From Rhodamnia argentea (Eukaryota > Streptophyta > Magnoliopsida > Myrtales > Myrtaceae), in assembly GCF_020921035.1 (NCBI RefSeq), contig NC_063151.1:19536934-19600933 (forward strand): DNA of 64,000 nucleotides, in the 5' to 3' direction. Of the stretch, positions 60,701 through 64,000 are shown in pieces. Below the pieces are notes generated by a model. It saw nothing but the letters and a program-made list of their open reading frames with translations, was not told the origin of the DNA and did not search any database. Numbering within the stretch: position 1 is the stretch's first letter; every line of letters begins with the position of its first letter. A program made the translations under genes and the position numbers.

Positions 60701-62924
60701 CATGGACAAGATGAACAGAAGGCAATTAATTAGATATGCAAGATATGTAGGCCAAGGTCAGCTGCAAACTAAATCGTCTTATTTTTCCCTCAATTATTCT
60801 GATGCATTCCTGAGAACGTTGAATCAATCATATTATACATCATACCACAAGTTTGTAGAGAGACGCAAAAGCCTGTCTCCTATGCAGACAAAAGCACATA
60901 TTCATGTGAAAACTAGAGCTAAAACTAATCAAATAAAAGGGGAGGTCATGAGCAGAGCACGTCCTCTGTCTAGGCTACCTAATGACTACAGTCATCAGCA
61001 ATGTGCTGACAGTGGAAAACAACGGCAAAAATGGACTCATGCAAAAGCATTTGATATCATTGTGCAAATACTGTTAGGAAAACCTAATGACTAAAGTTAG
61101 ATCAGCAATGTGCTGACAGTGGAAAACACCAGCAAAATTGGACTCATTCAAAAGCATTTAATATCATCATGCAAATACTGTTAGGAAAACCTGAACAAAT
61201 CAGTTAGATGGCCATGGGAGTAGAAACATCCTCGCCGAATCCTGAGGCCTCGACCTCAACTATAAAGGCGTGATTCATGACGGACGAAAGAGCAAGCAAG
61301 TACTCTGCAAGTATGTCATACGCGTATGAGCTTCAGCAATAAAAACTAGCTTGGTCACTGTGATTTGTCAGTGATCATTTGATTTGGCCACTCATATGCA
61401 ATAAAACACAGACATGTCTACACTAGATACGTGAAATGAGCAAATAAAACAGCATCCTAACCAACCATTTATAGTGAAGATACTTAATCTAATGAACGGT
61501 CATGCTACTGACCTCGAGAATCTGGCGCCATTCCTTTCCTGACAGCTGAGGAAGAAAAGGGTAATGAAGAACTGTCAGAACAGGTCAGAAAGCAGCATCA
61601 AATATGTGTGATTGTGCTATATAAGAATGTTGCAGAAGGAGCGGAACCAGTGTATTGCCTTGAAGTTATGCATAATATGAGAATGAGATAGAAAGCAGAA
61701 CTGTGCCTAAACTGTCAGCTCAAGTTAGACAGCAGCCTCCATTATGTGTGATCGTGCTATTTAAGAGATTACCATCCAGCGTCCTTTACTACTAAAAACT
61801 TGCATAATGAAACAGAATTCACCATCCACAACACCGACATAAAATCTTCATCAAAGCATCAAAAAGGCCTGTTTACCCAGAAAAAGGAAAGGAATATACT
61901 CCTACCTTATGCAATACAATATCAAAAGGGCCTTGCTCAGAGAGAGGCCTACTCTGATCTATTGCGACAAATAATATTCCTTTGTTCCTGGATCGGAAAA
62001 CAAATAAACTGGATCAGCAACATGTTGTCAAATACGAAAAGCAACTACAACAATTTCCCAAAGAAAATGTAAAAGCGGCAACTCTTCTATATACAACCAC
62101 ACAGGTCGAAGAGACATATATTACCTACAATTAACCAAATCACCAAAGAGAAACCTAACAGGTCATCCTAAATGCTTCACTAAGGCGCAGGGTACACAAG
62201 CATATTACAAGTTAGCTAGTTACTCCACTGCCAGCTTGAATCCAGAGTAGAGCATCAACTAAAAGAACACATTCAAACAAAAAAGAACCCTTTCCAGACC
62301 ACATGAAGTACTGGAAAAAAGAAAAAGCATCCTCCTTTGAAAGTTTCCATATTACCACAGATTCTTGCCAGCCAAACGAAAGTGACATGTGTGGTGGAAA
62401 AAGGGAATGACACGCGCTAACAAAGAATTTCAATCTCGAGAGAATTTATGGAACCAGATTCCAATTCCAAAATATCAAAAGAATCAGACTGTAGAAAGTG
62501 ATCTGCCCAAAACCGGTACCACCTACGAGTCCAGTTATCTTCCACTTGAACAGCTTAAACTTTCAAAGTTCACAAAAACCATGAACGCCACGAACCTCCA
62601 TTCACGACCAGAAACGAAGAACCAGCCATTTTTTACTCCCGAAAACATCAATTTTCCCCTTAATTTCCGATCAAATCTTCCAGACACGTACAGCCGCACC
62701 CGAAAGGCAGGACAAATACATATATAACGGCGAGCGATTAAGGCCAATCTGTTGTTAAGTTGAGAGAGCGATTACCTAGCTAAACCCTCAAACTGAGGCT
62801 GCAAGAAGCTCTTGGTTTTCTTAGAAGTGAGAGCATAACCCACCACCACCGATTTCCTCTGCTGAGGAGGGAACCCTAGCCCTAGGAAACACGCATTCTC
62901 ATCCTCCTCGGGTTGTCGCGACAT
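57783..62924 (-). CDS. Inositol tetrakisphosphate 1-kinase (ITPK), ITPK3-like
   Basis: Cytosolic or nuclear ATP-grasp kinase that phosphorylates inositol tri- and tetrakisphosphates on the way to phytate and pyrophosphates. Ten minus-strand exons: 62776-62924, 61906-61987, 61513-61545, 59811-59931, 59607-59699, 59220-59339, 58944-59120, 58551-58606, 58359-58443 and 57783-57874, giving 335 aa. Blocks in order: [11 protein letters not shown] (26-36), [78 protein letters not shown] and [18 protein letters not shown]. The expected metal ligands Asp285, Asp300 and Asn302 are present. Exon 3 is a 33-bp microexon. The last intron (57875-58358) uses a GC donor (CAG|GCAAGT). An in-frame ATG at 62987 would add 21 residues; I chose 62924 by the usual length of the family head. 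Orthology to Arabidopsis ITPK3 is by memory only. Confidence 0.94.
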
Positions 62925-63370
62925 GTTTTTCTCCTCCCTCACGTACGACGCTTCGTTCCGACCCAACACTTCCTCTTTCAATATCATCCTCCCCTTCTCA
63001 GACTCTTATTTCTTCTTTTCCCCGCCTCGTCTACGGCTCCCTTCTCGAAAACGGGCAAAAAAAGAAAAAACAGACACACCCACACTCGCGCAAGCACACA
63101 CACACACAGAGGGAGAGAGAACGAAACAAAGCGAAGCGAAGCGAGACCGAGCGACGGGAGCTTTTGAGGTAGACCAGACAGAGAGAGACAGAGATGCGAG
63201 TATTCCGATGCGTGCCCTAGTCTCCAGAATATGGCGTGGATGGCGAAATCGACGGAGAGTCGGTTACGCGCAGAGAGAGAGAGAGAGAGGGGGGGGAAAT
63301 GGACTTTCTGTCCGAACGAGCGGGGCCGATGCAGGCGACGACGACGATGAAGACGACGAGGGAGCGAGAG

Positions 63371-63378
63371 TATTTATA
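63371..63378 (-). promoter_or_regulatory. TATA box of the ITPK gene
   Basis: The minus strand reads TATAAATA. Transcription would start near 63340, giving a leader of about 400 bases that includes purine/pyrimidine-rich DNA and a GA tract at about 63272-63290. Confidence 0.5.
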
Positions 63379-64000
63379 CATGGCCCATGAAGGAGGGAGC
63401 CGCTGTTTTCTCTCTCTACTGTGTCTGTGTGTTTTTTGCGCCCCTAAATAAACGACGCGTTTTGTTAATCACGATGATGGACGGTGGGCGAGCAAAGCCG
63501 AGTTCCGATCCGAATCCCGTGTTACCCAATACCCGCTCGTCGGTGGGCCCGGTGACGTGGAGCAGCGCTGACCCGGGATTGGCCAGTGACTGGCGAGCGT
63601 GGGAAGCAGGTGTACACGTCATAATATCCCCTTTGATTTTTGCTAAAAATGTACTGAAGGTATCATGAATTATGACCGTGGATTTATGGTTTCGTCCATC
63701 GGATGCCAAATCTACCTTATTAAAATTTGTTTGGTGCCCGTCCCCGAAACTCATCCATATTAATTCTCCAAATAAACAAATCTCACTCTAAAGCTAATAA
63801 AGACAAATCATGTCGCAAATTTTCGCAATTGCGGCCTTAAAACTTAAAGATATGGGAAGATCTGTCCCCGGGTGATTTTAATGACAAGGTCCTAACTTTC
63901 CATCCGAATGCGCAAGAAATGTGATGAGTCGGTACCCATAAAGCGCCATGTAGCGTCGAGATTCTAAAAGAGCTGTTGTTTTGATTTCCGTACTTTAAAA
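63379..64000. other. Gene-free right edge
   Basis: Upstream flank of the ITPK gene. Frames at 63387-63754 are short and without motifs. No repeat pairing was detected up to the window end. Confidence 0.5.

Overview
The window looks like nuclear DNA of a flowering plant, most likely a eudicot. The genes are split by many GT-AG introns, the intergenic DNA is AT-rich and full of small inverted-repeat transposons, there are CT/GA microsatellites beside promoters, and a short mitochondrial-type rRNA piece is present. Protein families and repeat style are compatible with a woody rosid such as Myrtaceae, but that placement is a guess.

I could build seven protein-coding genes exon by exon, with reading phase closing at every junction. 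They are: an HD-Zip class II transcription factor (17072-18131, +); a plant GH10 endo-1,4-beta-xylanase with two CBM22 modules (23598-26274, -); a DUF676-type serine esterase/lipase (29697-33342, +); an acidic single-pass membrane protein of unknown function (42650-43606, +); the sterol C4-demethylation scaffold ERG28 (44715-47241, -); a DUF1005 protein (50661-52462, -); and an inositol tetrakisphosphate 1-kinase, ITPK (57783-62924, -). A weak small ORF (28942-29181, -) lies divergent to the esterase and has a good TATA box. These are ordinary, functionally unrelated plant genes; there is no operon or biosynthetic cluster.

Layout: 1-16.9 kb is gene-free and holds degenerate repeats, foldback elements, LTR-like remnants and a SINE inserted in a MITE. 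17-18.1 kb is the HD-Zip gene. 18.1-23.5 kb is gene-free with foldback elements and a hAT-like MITE with a perfect 8-bp target duplication. 23.6-26.3 kb is the xylanase. 29-33.3 kb is the esterase pair. 33.4-40.9 kb is repeat-rich. 41-47.5 kb has the membrane protein and ERG28 tail to tail. 47.6-50.6 kb is repeats. 50.6-53 kb is DUF1005 with many CT/GA tracts. 53-57.7 kb has a large foldback element and a mitochondrial rrn18 fragment. 57.8-63.4 kb is ITPK and its promoter.

I did not find a convincing new biological system. The best leads are two independent GC-AG introns in conserved genes, a xylanase lacking the usual first CBM22, a tandem duplication just upstream of ERG28, and a group of unrelated-looking foldback elements that all carry a similar GC-rich core between AT-rich arms. 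All homology calls come from recognition of family motifs, not from a search.
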